A stretch of 64,000 nt of DNA from Cladopsammia gracilis (taxonomy: Eukaryota > Cnidaria > Anthozoa > Scleractinia > Dendrophylliidae), in the NCBI GenBank assembly GCA_022457155.1, contig JAJGOT010000021.1, forward strand, positions 183,501 to 247,500. The letters are read 5' to 3'. Shown here one piece after another: positions 49,402-62,100 of the stretch; positions within the stretch are counted from its first letter, which is position 1; every line of letters starts with the position of its first letter. Below the pieces are notes generated by a model. The model worked only from the letters and a program-made list of their open reading frames with translations, made no database searches and had not been told where the DNA came from. The position numbers were made by a program, and so were the translations under genes.

Positions 49402-51569
49402 TGACAGTTTTTTATACAGTTTTCAGCACTCGCGACATACGAATTTCATAATTATACATCAAACTATTTGAGTGCTACGAAGCAAAAACACTTTTTCTTC
49501 TATAACGATAACGATGGAATGGGAATATTTTTTCTTTGAAGTATCACTGAACGCAGCAATTAATTCTATCCTTTACTGATTCTAGAATAAAACCGTGAGT
49601 GAGGTGACGTAGTTCCAATTTTTGCGTCTGTGTACTGAACCATTGAATGCAACAAATTAAATCCTCGACTGATTCTAGAATAAAACCGCGAGTCATGTGA
49701 CGTAGTTCTAACTTAAGAGTCTGTTTATGAAGTCCTAAACTGACGTAATCATTCAAATGAAAGCTACTAAGCAGTACTTTCAATATATTTCAGAACACGA
49801 TGTTAATTATTTGTATTTCCCAAAAAGAAATGCTTAAAGTAGCAGTGATGTCACGGGTATTTTGTCCCTTATTTGGTCAAAATCATACTTCAATACCTTT
49901 ACTATTTCCAAAAAAAACTTAAAGGCCATGAGAAAGAAATCAACCAATTCTTGAAAGAGAAACAAGTCATAGTCTTTTCTAGCCCATTCTGGAAACGAAA
50001 TTGTGGAAACTGAAAAAAGTCAGGCTAACATCTTTAACAATACATTTTACAATAAATTCAGATCCAGTCGGTATTTGACTAGAGGCACTATTCGATAGTT
50101 TTGTAAATTTTGTGGTAATTTATCACAAAGCTGGAGCATTATTGCTTGGTTTCTGTTAATACCAATTAAAACAGTTTTTTTTTTGTTTTTCAAATGACAC
50201 CAAATCCCCCGTGAATTTCATTCGTCCACAGACTCAAAAGTTAGAGGTGCGCTACACAGCTCCGATAAGTCTTCCATAATTAAGTATACTCTGGGGGCGA
50301 AATCATTAAAGTATTTCCAATCGTGTTCGAGGTTCTCGTTATTCTCAGAGGATTTCATTCGTTCATTCTCTTTCCTTAAGCTTTGTTTTACCTTCAAGTT
50401 TGAAGTATTTTCAGTAACTGAAGCGTTTTAAATTTTAATGCTTTTGAAACTTTAAAATGTTTTCGCTCCTCCTTTTTACAAATATATTTCCAAACTATCT
50501 GAATCTTCCCGATCTTGTTGACGACTTTATGGCGCTTACTATTATCAATGTGGTCTCTCTCTACATTGAGTTTCATAAAAAAACAAATACGACTTAAGAC
50601 AGCATAAATTAGTCTCGAGTTGACTCATAAGTGCAAATCCAGCTACCCACAACATACTTCAACTAACACAGTTTTGGCTTCACATCCAGATAAATATTAC
50701 TAACCGTTTCGAGGGCTTCAATTCCTGCTATTTCTCAACGTTCCACAAGACGGAGCTAATAAACCGCGACAAAACGCTAGTCTTAACCTTCCCCGGTCGC
50801 CATAGCTGTAGTTAAGATTCTACAGCCTTTTTTAATCTGCCAAAAGTTTTAATAGTTTGTTTGCATGCAGAAGTTTCTCGCAGCGCTGCAGGGGTTATAC
50901 GTAAAGCAAGCATTTTTTTTTCAGGACTGTTACAAGCTCCAACCATTAAGCCGGCTTAGCAAATTCCTTATTCAGTTCCAACATAAACATTTTATTGTTT
51001 CCACTTTCGAAAAGCTGACATTGATAGAATATTTGCGGGGGGTCCGTAAATAATTGAATATCAACAACAATTGCATCTAACTATGAACATGTATCATATA
51101 ACTCAGCTGCTACGTGCGTGAACAAAAACATTTTTTTAGTACCCTATGGAAACAGAGACAAATATTTTGAACGTATTTTTTTAATTTTTATTTCGTAGAA
51201 GGGATTATAAACTTACCTTTTCTTGTTTCCATAAGTTATGGCAACAAGGGAGAGAAAGTTTTGATTAAATTGGATACAGCTCGTCGAAGAAATCTTTGAG
51301 ATAACGGGAAAAGTTTTGGCTCGCGATATATTCCCAGCGTCTGTCGTTCTCACTAGAATCTTCAGGGGTACCCATCAATGAATGTTTCGAAAAAACGCTT
51401 GTAATGGCGTTGTACTGTTTCTCTATGTCATTTTAGCGCCTTTAAAGAAAACTATGTGAAACTGAAGCTAATAAAGTTAGAGCTTTCCGGCTATTTTAGC
51501 TGAATATTTAAGTAGCAGAAATTTTTTTTATTCTCTCAAAAAATCCAAGCTGAACTTTTTTTGTATCCA

Positions 51570-51656
51570 AATATATGGATAGAGGGCCACTGGTTCGTCA
51601 GTGAAAACTGTTATGTGTCACCCTCTATAAATAAAGTTGTTACCTTACCTTACCTA
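51570..51656 (+). mobile_element. Retroelement 3' end (LINE-like)
   Basis: GGATAGAGGGCCACTGG, TGTCACCCTCTATAAATAAA then a TTACC tail. The tandem tail after AATAAA is typical of certain LINE families. Confidence 0.55.
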
Positions 51657-53006
51657 AACGAAAGTTCGAGGCGGGAACTAAAGAAAATTCTAGGTTTTAT
51701 TCACGGCTAATTTATTACGAATTGTTTATGGCGACTAGCCTTCGGCCTTCCGAAAAGCTATTCCACTGAAACAATCTGTTGGGTACTGCTAAATCTTGTC
51801 ACCATAAATCTTTGGAAACGGAGATCGCGATTTCTTTTATATTATTGTTGTTGAATGAAGAAGAAACTGTGAGCGTTGTAATTGGTCATTGTCTATGATC
51901 TATTTTACATAATATACGCATGTCTGACGCAATCTGCAAGACGTTAACGAGTGCATCGAATTACGTGAGTTGTCTGATCGAGAAAGTTTTCAAAACTATT
52001 TTGCTCAGTAGGGTTCAAAAAGAGTAAAAAATCTCTATCGCAACTAGAACTTTTCAATACAAAATCCAACAAAAAACGGAATGTAAATAAGTGACCATGA
52101 ATTGTCTAAACAATACAAAACCATGAATGTTTGTCCATGTAGCCGAAGTTAAAACAAGTAAACGGGGGAATTATTTAAAAGCTATATGTCAAGACACGAA
52201 CATTTTCGTAATGTTAGGGCAAATTATAAGAAAATAAACTTAAAGTTTGTATTATTTAATCTTTGATTTTGCATTATTTCACGCTTTACTTCCATTACAG
52301 TGCGGGGATTCGAACCGTGACCGTTTGGGTGTTTTGTTCGGACATTCGGCAGCCAACCACAAGCCTGATTTGAAACAATGGTTTGTGATTTAATTTTTTT
52401 TTTCTGAAGCCTAAAAATCACAAAAAATAATGACTATAAACGCTAACAACCGAACTTACAGCAAAGCAAAGCTGGCTATCAAAATTAAATACATGATGTA
52501 TGTAGCAAAACAATTGAAACTTTTCAATCCGATAGAAACAGCACCAGATTTTCGCGTCTGTTCGGCACAAGCAAAAACTTTTCCAATTTGCTCGTATTTT
52601 TATCGTGTTGCTTGAGGTCTCGCTTCGTTCTCTTATACTCATATATTATAACTGCTAATTAATTGAGCATGATAGCATCCGGCTGAATCAACTCTCTCGA
52701 ACGACAGTTGTTTTTTTCCCACCGCAAAGCTATAAATAACTTCACTTGTAAACAAACAACTTCTAAAGAAGTGGCAAATAAGTCACGCAGTCATGTTACA
52801 AGTTAGGTTTTACTTTGCCATTACCTGAATACATTAGTTTATTGCACTCATCTAAACGTATAAATTTCTTATGAAAAATATCATGCATGTTTGTGATGAT
52901 TAAATAATTCAATAACATTCAGAGACTGAAGAAAAACGCGATCTCTCTCTCGTACTCAGGTTTTAAATTATAAACTTCGTTTATGTAGTCAAACCGATAC
53001 AATTCC

Positions 53007-53236
<230 letters not shown>

Positions 53237-53989
53237 GGTATTAGTAGAAGTAAATCTATAGTAGATAGTGTATAGTAGATCCCTACAGTCTCAAAAACAT
53301 ATATTCAGCAATACGTTTGTGATAGAGATTTTTCTAACCCAGTATGGAAAATAAAAATCGATCTGCGGACTCTTAATGGATTTTTCAAGACCTTCTAATG
53401 TAGGAAAACGCTACAGCACGGTTAATTTTGTTTTTAAATGTATGAAAAGATCGTTGCATATTCGCGAGTTGCCTAACAGGAGCCTTGGATTCTAGTTTTG
53501 AAACAGTTGCGGGACACTCGCATTCTCATTGTGTTTCCACAGCAATTTCTCGTTCTCCCAAAATTCCTATCATATTACATTAAGTCCACGGTTTCAATAA
53601 GGCCTTTTAAGTAACTGTACGCAGCTCTTACAAGGTCTTCTCTGATTGGCTGAGAACAATAGAACATGGAACACAACAATGGACCCTAGCCCTGAAAACA
53701 ATAGAGCTGCGTGGTACCCAGGTCCAATGAAATTGGAGGTTGCGTGGCTACTGAAGCAATATGTTGCACCATGGGTTTTGGGGACAAACGTGGCGAAAAT
53801 TGAAAGGTTTTAGTAAAATTCGAGATTACAAATCGCTCGTCTGTTTTTGTTTCAGGACTTGTTTTCGTAGCCAAACTTAAGAAACAAGTTCAAAATTGAC
53901 GATTTTGATATTTTGGGGCTTAAATTTGCGACAAAAGCTGGAAATAACCTTTCTCTTCGTCACACGACCGTCCGTACCTTTTTTACGGC

Positions 53990-54170
53990 GATCGATCTTA
54001 TGGCCGATGTATGGCTTAAACATAAGCTTAAATTTTATTATATTAATGTATTCTAGTTTTATTAGATTGTAAATAAGTGTATTTATCTAGGCAGGTCCAC
54101 ATCAGCCTTTGACTGCCTGCTCTTAACCTGCATGACCAAATAAAGTTGTTGTTGTTGTTGTTGTTGTTTA
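53990..54170 (+). mobile_element. Retroelement 3' end (LINE-like)
   Basis: AGGCAGGTCCACATCAGCCT, CTGCTCTTAACCTGC, then AAATAAAGTTGTTGTTGTTG. Confidence 0.55.
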
Positions 54171-55582
54171 CGACCCTCCTGGAATGCCTGGCGTCTTCAT
54201 TTTTCTTTCAGGACAACAATGAAACAATATCTTAAATTTCCCTGTGAAGAAAGTTTCGGGAAAAAAAAAACAGTGGATCAAACTTCAACTTAGACCTCTC
54301 TTATTAACCTTTGAAATTTCTCAATGTTTTTTTCAGAATACCCATGATGCAACATTTTCCTTGAAAGATTTTTCACTTACTTCATTCGTTAAATGTTTTT
54401 CAAAGAAAACATTATAAACAAACGGTATACAAATTATTGGCAACTGTTACAATTAATTGGAACAACCCACAAAAATTCAGATGAAAAGCCAGATCCAGGT
54501 ATTTAGATGGCGGATTCTCGCTGCGCTTGAAACTAAAGGGGAGGTAGAAAGGATTTCTTTTGGGATTGACATTAAGTTAAAATTTTTTTCCAGCAGTTTT
54601 TTTTTAGGTTTTAATATCCAATAGCAACACCAATAACAACAAACCAACGTGCAACATAAAGCAAAACGTAGTCAATCGACCTAATCGTCTGATGAAGACT
54701 AACAGTAAAACAGCAGTCCAAACGTCGCGATCCACATCTAAAGGTGACTCCATCGTGAGACAAATGAACAATCGATCGCCTGAATTAACGTTATTAACTC
54801 GTTTCACATAATGCATGTTTATGTCGCGCTAAGATGTTTACTTGAAACTGGAGACGTTAACTGGCCAGACTCGTGTTTTCCGACGCTCATGAAACGATTA
54901 CATTTTAAAACCGCACGGAGAAACCGTCTTCACTCTGGTGCAAATCCCTTCCAAAACGACTAAAGAAAAACACGGACACACAGGGAAATCATTTTGTTTT
55001 TAATTATATGATACATTAGTATTTTGCCAACTTCATAAAAAATTAAAGAAAGAAAACAAAAAGAAAAATTACTATTCTTTATCGAAAGTTTTAATTTAAG
55101 TACTTTATTTCTAAAATTGCGACCTCTAAAATAATATGTGGGGAGTTTTGTCTTAAAAGTGTTTTACCGCAGTGACGCCGCTAAATGTCAAGTTTAATAT
55201 GCATGGCTCTGTTCCACAGCTGTTGACCTCTATATACCATGAATTTTTGGGTGAAGAATATTTTATTAACAATGTTTCGTATTTACGTGTTGGCGCATAG
55301 GAGCATTATTTTTCTTGAACTTTTTTTTATTTTTGCTCTTTTGTGCGGCCGTTGTTCCGGGGCTCCACATAATCAAAGAAGGGGGACGATTTTTCTACTC
55401 TAAAACTCTGTACTCTACTGATTAGCATAACATTGCTTCTGATCAGTTAACATTGTAATTCAATTTATTCATGCAAGGCATCTTTAATGATTAAGTTCAA
55501 CCTTTTCTTCGTATTTTGTCCTTCAGTGCGTTATTCGGGGGTTACGTTGGGAGGCACTTTTTCAAGTTTACTAAACACTGTA

Positions 55583-55950
55583 CTAGTCAGTACCGCAGTA
55601 GCGGAGTGAGCAACCCTTAACAGGATCTGTGCCATCAAGGAAATACACAAAGTAAGATCCGCAGTTTCGAACCTTGATGTTTGTTCTCCAGTAACAGCAA
55701 TAGTCCCAGGAGAAGCAAACCTGTTTGGTAACTACACCTTCCGCCACTGTGGGATGGCCATTGGTCAACCAGCCGGTTGCATCAGTATTACACCTATGAT
55801 AAGGTGTACACGAAGAGGCCATTCTTGTCCCAGCTGCCCCCTCGAATCTGAACCAGCCAGGGCCAATTCCATCGTCACACTTTTGGCCGTACGTACGACT
55901 GTACCTCACGTTTCTGTCAGCTTCGTTAAGGCTTTGGTAATTTTGGCATT
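55583..55950 (-). CDS. Gene 2 last exon: D8C/D10C (uromodulin/GP2/OIT3-type) domain
   Basis: Acceptor CTCACAG, then [71 protein letters not shown] and CSLRYCG before TAG. Ten cysteines match the D8C domain (also called D10C) of uromodulin, GP2 and OIT3. Ending the protein directly after this domain is a simple form, without the ZP module found in the vertebrate relatives. Confidence 0.88.
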
Positions 55951-57939
55951 CTGTGAGACAAGGAGTAAGTCAAGTCAAGAATCAAGCTTATGGAACACAG
56001 TCGTCAATCAACCACTGAAGCATTAACAACTGACAAACAACATGCGTCATCACAGAGACCATTGCAAACACAATTTGGAAATACTTTATGAATGTTATAT
56101 CAGAAGTCTTTATGAACTTCCATTTCTTTTTTTTTTTCCTTAGGTAAAATCTTGGTTTATTAGATTTTTGAAGCAAATTATATTTAAAGGAAGCGCAAGT
56201 TAACCACGTTTTGTGACTGAACGAGGCCTTAATTTGCTTTTCACACCCAAAAGGTATGAAATGGGGGAGGAGCTAAGCGTGTTTAATCGTGAGAGGAAGA
56301 GCACACCTAAAGAAACACCTATTCTTAAACTCATTAATAATCCATGACAAAAATACAAAGGAAATTAATGTTTAATGAGTGTTTGGAAATCAGTTGAAAC
56401 ACCCCTCATTTTTGCATCCTTAATTTCTCCTTCTAAAATTATTTTGTTTCAGAAGTACAACAACAACAACAAACAAAACTTTATTAGACATATAAACTTA
56501 AATACAGTTATCCTGCAAATTAGCAAAAACGCTATTCGAGGCAGGGAAAAGTAATGTAATTGAAAATAATAAAGGTTGGACAATATAACAATACAGAAGC
56601 TGATCTGTAGAGTTACAGTTATCAAACATTCGACACAGTATTTCATCTGATTTCCAAACACCTTGAAGTGGGTTAAAAAAAACTCGGCTGCGCCTCGTTT
56701 TTCAACCCACTTCGCGGTGTTTGGAAATCAGATGAAGCATACACTGTATCTCATGTTTGATATATAACGTTAAATATCATCCTGATCCGAGGACCACCGA
56801 AACGAAAAAGATGAAAGCTTTAGATCAATGCGAAATATTTACCAGACACAGGGTGCTTGCACGTTTTTCCATTTCCTGTGTAAGGCTGGTTACAGGAACA
56901 GCTGTAAGACCCTACAGTGTTGGTACATGAGGCTAAACGGTGACAATCATGTACGCTGCTGGCACACTCGTCGATATCTGCGGGCAAAAAAAAAAAAAAA
57001 CAGAATGGTTTCAAATTAAATTTAAAAGCAATGTCGGCTATTTTTAAATATCACTTTGAGAAATGCAAATAATAATGCTCGAATTTTGATTATGTTGTTT
57101 ACTACACTTAGGCGCACCATAACTTTGCCTTCGGATGAAACGGATGGAAATGGTTGCAGCTTGAAAACATTGGCCAACCTTTTCAAGTCCTTCCGTTGTG
57201 TCTTGGAAAAATCCCTTTAATGTTATTACGGTTTGTTCTTTCTTCCGGAAATCACTTCCGGTACTCTAAGAGCATTTTGGGTGAGAAACAAGGTAATTAT
57301 GGTATGTAGCACAGAATTCCCGTGACATCGCCCAGATCGTCCGTACAGACGATGAGTCCGTGAGACAAAGCTTATCCGTGAAGTAAAATAAGCAGTGTTC
57401 TCTAAGCTCGTAACTATAGTTTTAACTGCGTTCAAGTTTCTGTTTCCTTCACTTTACCAGAGAAAACCTTTCATTCATTCATTCATTCATTCATTCATTC
57501 ATTCTTTCACTCATTCACTCATTCTCAATTTCTGAGCCCATATCCCATGGTATTGAAGTGAGAAATTGAATTGGTCTTAAACTGCATTTTATACTATCTC
57601 CGTAATAAGCCCAGAACTCAAAATCTATCACAGGATTATTGGATTTCCATTTTCTTACCAGTGCATGTATTTCCATTCCCTAAATATCCAGCTTTGCAGG
57701 TACAAGTAAATGTTCCTTGGGCATTGTTACACACAGCATTAACATCACAGTTGTGTGCATTAGTAGTACACGGGTCTGCATCTATGAAAATGTAATCATC
57801 ATCATTATCACCATAATCATTATAATCTTTACCATAATCGTCATCACTATTATCATTGCCATCAACATCTTCACTAAACTAATCATCATGAACACTATTA
57901 TTACCAACATCGCTGTCATAAAACTGCACCATCATTGTT

Positions 57940-57994
<55 letters not shown>

Positions 57995-59006
57995 ACATCT
58001 ACATTAACTCCTTCATTTAACCCTTTCACTCCCAGAGTCAATTTTGGAGACCTGTAATCTAGTTCTAACATTTGAGTCCGTGGATGAAATCCTATGTTGT
58101 AACCATTCAAATGAAACCTCTTTGGCAGTACTTTTGCATGGTGCCATTTGTTTTTTAATATCTTGCAAAATGAAATTTGGGATTTTTTCTTGAATTTTGA
58201 TTTTTGGCACTCTTGAGAGATAAGGGTTAATTAATATCCCATTACCTTCATCTCACCTCGCTTTTTTCTTACCATTACAGGTTTGCCCATCTCCTGTATA
58301 ACCAGGTTTACACGTACAGATGTAAGAGCCCTTGGTATTCTGACAAATGGCATTGATGTCGCATTCATAGGATTTAGAAGTACACTCGTCTAAGTCTATA
58401 AAAAGAAAGAATAATAATAATTTTTACTTCCTGTTTACATATATAAGGCTCTCGCAAGCTTTTCTGTTTTGTTATTTTTTTCGTCCTTTTCACGTTTCGT
58501 TTGATCCGAAGTGAAATACTTCTGAATGCATTGGTCTGGCAAGAAATGAAATTCGTTTCAAAAGATGTCACGAATGGTCACTAAATTAACGAAAACAGGT
58601 TGATATTACTCTTACTGGATATGCTTATCACCTGTAAAACAAGTAAAGTTATAACATTTATCACACGGTACATCATTCCAAGTGTAGCCATATTTTACAC
58701 CAAGAGTGTGCACACAGTCTTCATTTTTCCAGTCGTTTGGTTGTTGTGGAGCCCAGAACCTAAAACTGCTGATTTCTTTGTTCGTCCACACGAAGGAACC
58801 CTCCACGCTTCGATCGTTGAGTCCAATCCAGGATCTTCCTCCATTATGACGAAGCTGAATGAAGACATTTTCCTCTTGGTTGTGGATCGACACCAGATTT
58901 GTATTCATTGCGGTACAGTTGGATTCAGCGGTCAGCCATGAGGCGCATGCACGACTTGTGAGGTAACAGTAACCGCCAAAGTAACTCCATCCTGGTTCAC
59001 AAATAT
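55583..59006 (-). CDS. Gene 2 (5' partial): C-type lectin, three EGF modules, uromodulin-type D8C domain
   Basis: Gene-level entry. Five phase-1 exons (375, 123, 123, 135 and 368 nt) join without frameshift from the lectin domain to a TAG at 55583-55585. Upstream the lectin acceptor demands a phase-1 donor; the signal peptide exon was not recognised, so the 5' end is missing. Lectin, EGF and D8C domains occur together in secreted or GPI-linked animal proteins related to uromodulin, GP2 and OIT3; no ZP domain or membrane anchor follows here. A secreted glycan-binding protein, perhaps for microbe or symbiont recognition, is inference. A possible polyadenylation signal (AATAAA complement) is at 55464-55469, about 115 bases past the stop. 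Confidence 0.8.
56843..56977 (-). CDS. Gene 2 exon: EGF module 3
   Basis: [12 protein letters not shown] opening, [10 protein letters not shown] core, then [12 protein letters not shown] with Pro for the usual Gly, and a KHPVS linker that makes this exon 135 nt. Donor TCTG|GTAAATA; the G joins AA of the next exon to give Glu of ECQNY. Confidence 0.87.
57469..57528. repeat. CATT microsatellite
   Basis: About 14 CATT units with late CACT changes, between lectin-gene EGF exons 2 and 3. Confidence 0.95.
57659..57781 (-). CDS. Gene 2 exon: EGF module 2
   Basis: Six cysteines in EGF spacing, but the opening is DADPC: the Glu ligand is replaced by Pro, so calcium binding is probably weakened. [10 protein letters not shown] core, [12 protein letters not shown] tail. 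Acceptor TTTTCATAG, donor ACTG|GTAAGAA. An ATC/CAT microsatellite begins just upstream in the intron. Confidence 0.85.
57786..57995. repeat. CAT/ATC microsatellite
   Basis: Diffuse CAT and CATAAT units, pure ATC run at 57938-57992. Poly-H and poly-D open frames come from it. Confidence 0.95.
58273..58395 (-). CDS. Gene 2 exon: EGF module 1
   Basis: [12 protein letters not shown] opening, [10 protein letters not shown] core with complete Asx-hydroxylation pattern, [12 protein letters not shown] tail: a canonical calcium-binding EGF module. Acceptor TTTTATAG, donor AATG|GTAAGAA. Confidence 0.88.
58632..59006 (-). CDS. Gene 2 exon: C-type lectin domain
   Basis: 125 codons, phase 1 to phase 1, acceptor ATTTGCAG, donor ACAG|GTGATAA. 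Opens [14 protein letters not shown], the N-terminal hairpin of long-form lectin domains, then [41 protein letters not shown] and TWNDVPC, with a final cysteine pair. WND is the calcium-site-2 motif; QPN lies at the sugar-selecting position, between mannose-type EPN and galactose-type QPD, so calcium-dependent binding is likely but specificity is unsure. Confidence 0.88.
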
Positions 59007-59597
59007 CTGCAAATGTTAAGAATATCGGCTAAAATCCATCTGAGACTTTCAAGTGAAGTTATTATTTAATCTATTTATTTGACTTCTGCTTGAACAAAAT
59101 TGCAGGCAAACAAGCCATTAATTAAACAAACAAGACTTGTGTATAATGATAGGGAAACGCCACATTATAGCTCACAACAGTTATACTTTGCGCCCGTGAG
59201 TGTTACATAAGGCTTGCGCATATATTTTGCCCGTTCCAAATGCAATGGGTAATGATCATCTGTCTTACCTATGGGGACGGCGTTGAAGGGAAAGGACGGT
59301 GGGGAGTTGGACGCTGAGGGTTGGGGGGGGCGAGGTCGATGGAGCAAAGCGCGTAGGGGAGGGGACGGTCAGAAGGCTATTTTGTATTCACGACTTTGCT
59401 CTAGGAGCCTTTGAATTATCCAAGTCTTAACTGTTAAGGCAGGAAATTCCAAGCTCCTTTAGAACTAATAACAAAGGAGCAACAAACACAAAAACAACAA
59501 CAACAAACAAAGTTTATTCTACCCCAGAACCTACAATAAGTACTTGCGATTTTGAGCAAGATAAATAATAAGGGTACTGGCTACCCGAAATAACCTC

Positions 59598-60128
59598 AAC
59601 CCCTGAACGTACAAGGCGAGGAGGGAGTTCTTCGATATTTTCAAGACACCATTTATGATTAGCACATGCCATATTTAGTAACTGTTTTGGCGACAACCGG
59701 TTGTTATGGTAACGAGATATAACGTCATAAGTGACTTGAAGTCAAGCCATTTTTGAATAAAAATACTTGTTTTTCAGCTGTTTGCGGTGAAAAAACATAA
59801 AATGCTACCAAAAGCATCAAAATGTTTAATTGTATGTTATTTTGCAACTCTAGCGAAAAATATTTTAATTTTTGCAATTTCCGCATTTTTGCGTTAAATT
59901 TGAATTTTTAGTAAAATCCAAGATGGCGGCCATATTGGTGGCCGTTTCGATGACGTCACGGACCCCCAGCAGCGCCACAACCCATAATATTTACCTTATC
60001 TTGTAGAGCACATCACAGGCTATCAATTAGACGTAAAATATTTCCGAAATATTGCAACATCGCAAACGCAAAATCGAAAGGGGGGGGGGGGGAGGTATAT
60101 AAGTTTTCGTGTACGTCCGAGGGTTAAA
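59598..60128. mobile_element. Repeat with TTAACCCTCGGACG end, copy 2, inserted in a retroelement tail
   Basis: Homologous to 13379-14033. Left end AACCCCTGAACGTACAAGG and right end GTACGTCCGAGGGTTAA are inverted. The sequence on either side joins up to match 21100-21190, where the insertion is absent. Confidence 0.7.
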
Positions 60129-61824
60129 GTTAAAAATGCCAGGCAGCCAGTTGGTAGAAAAGATATATTACATGCTCAGGTCGGGCACACAATAGCACTG
60201 ATAGGTAAACGTTTTACAGTTTCGTGGAGTAAAGTGATTGGATTGCTTTCTCGTTAAAGGGGCCAACAAGGAGACAAAAAAAATCACGGTCCATGTTTTC
60301 ATTACTATAACTAAGTGTCTTTGGGTACGGATGGCCAGTATGGAAATGAATTACAACCTGAAAATTTTAGGCTAATTTTTCAGGTTCCTTCCTCGCGTCT
60401 TCGAAAAATCATTAATGATAAATGTAAAAGGCTGTGTTTGTTTGTTTGTTTGTTTTTCACCCTTAAAAACCTTGTTATTGATGTTCAAAGACGATTGCAT
60501 GCAAAAGTGTAAGAACTTATACATAACTTTGGCACAGGTTGACCAAAGTACAGGCAAATTTTTGTGCCATTACCCCTTGCCACGAATTTCACTGATGTAC
60601 AGAAGGGATGATTGATGTTTGTTTTGAAACAACTTTTAACGTTGCAATAATATACTCTAACCTGACATGACGGTGTACGATATGGAAAGTGGATCATATT
60701 TTGACTCGTACAATTCCTTTAAACACACTCGCGCCCCTGTCGTATTTATATACTGCAAAAAGGAGATATAATGCATGATTATAAGATTTTTTTTTTTAAA
60801 TGGTTGTTTAAACCAAACTGTTTGTTACTAAATTTTCGGTGGCCTCTGTTCATCAGAATGGAGAAAGTTGCGCGTGCGTTGGTAAAGACGTCGTTAGTTT
60901 TGAATTAAAGGCACGCTTCTGGTTTTCATCTGTCGGGAAAATCCCAGACGATCGTGGATTTCTTTGTTTCCCGACCCACATTTTGCCAACTTATGAAAAA
61001 AGAAATCGCAGAAAATCGGGAGTGTTTCTTTTTTCACGACGCGTCCCAGATTTCTGCGATGATCGGCGATTTTCTCGACATATCGGCAAAATCTGCATGG
61101 GACGGTAGGGAAAAGCAAAATCTTCGATCGTCTGGGATTTTCCAGACATATGAAAACCAGGCTTAATTCGTATGTGAAGTCGGGAAAATTCCAGACGATC
61201 GGGGATCGACTTCGCTGTTTTGCCGACTTATGAAAACACGAAATCGTAGACATCCTCGATCATCCTCGGGAGAGTTTCTATTTTTCCGACGCATCCCAGA
61301 TTACTTCGATGGTCGGCGATCATTCTAGGCTCGATTTCCAGCCGTTCTGTGCGCCCGCGTTCCTTCGCGCACACCAGGAGGGAGGAGGAGGTGGAGGATC
61401 TGAAAAATGGTCTCCCTCAAACGGCTGAAAATTGAGCCTACGATCATTCCCGACTTATATATGAAAACACAAATTTTGACTGTCTGGGACGTCGGCGACA
61501 TGTCTGGTACCAAACCTATTATTGGTAAAAATAAAGCGCTTGCAAATCGATATGGTGGATTTGGCCACGTATGTATTTAATCATCGCCGGTTTTGCAGTA
61601 GATCATGATTGTAAGATCATGAATATTGAATTCTATGCCTACTACAGTGCTATCCCGTTATCACGACCATCTGTGGGTCATCAATGAAATGTGGTCGCAT
61701 TAACGTGGTGGTCGTAAGGCGAGGATCCAGTGTAAAAAGATGTTTTTTCAACTGAGCTTCAGCTTCCACTCTTAGCAAAACAAAACGGATTTAATTAGAG
61801 CCACACGATATTTTATGTAATGAT

Positions 61825-62100
61825 AGCTATTTCAATTGAATGTCGAAAGTAATTTCGCGAATGCTTTGGTTTTACATTGCTTGTACGCTTTGTGATTGGC
61901 TAAAATATCTCGCGCCACGTTCTCAGACAATGAAAAGCAAAAGCAAAACCAATATATAACTTTAACTCTTTCGCGTTTTCTCGCGCTCAACGCATTTGCT
62001 TCGAGTTCTGATTGGTTCATTGGATTGTCTGCGTCTGTTGTTATTGGCCAGAGTAATTTCTTTGGTTTTGGTTTAAGGACATTCCAGTGAAAACTGCTGT
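61825..62100. repeat. Dispersed CCAATCA-rich repeat, copy 3
   Basis: TTTCAATTGAATGTCGAAAG, TGTGATTGGCTAAAA, TCGCGCCACGTTCTC and GAGTTCTGATTGGTTCATTG match 12712-13010 and the complement of 43195-43447. Confidence 0.65.

Noticed and set aside
52285..52370. GGATTCGAACC (B-box complement), possible tRNA gene on the minus strand
   Set aside because: No cloverleaf could be drawn; at best a worn tRNA-derived repeat, so it is mentioned only within the intergenic entry.
57349..57375. GATGAGTCCGTGAGAC, very like the classic hammerhead stem II region
   Set aside because: The core reads ACGATGA instead of CTGATGA and GAAA is replaced by CAAA; flanks do not form stems I or III by eye. Probably chance.
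59165..59347. Minus-strand frame with a phase-1 donor at 59276 (ATAG|GTAAGA), close upstream of the lectin exon
   Set aside because: The peptide is Pro/Ser-rich with no signal sequence, and nothing else supports it as the first exon of gene 2.
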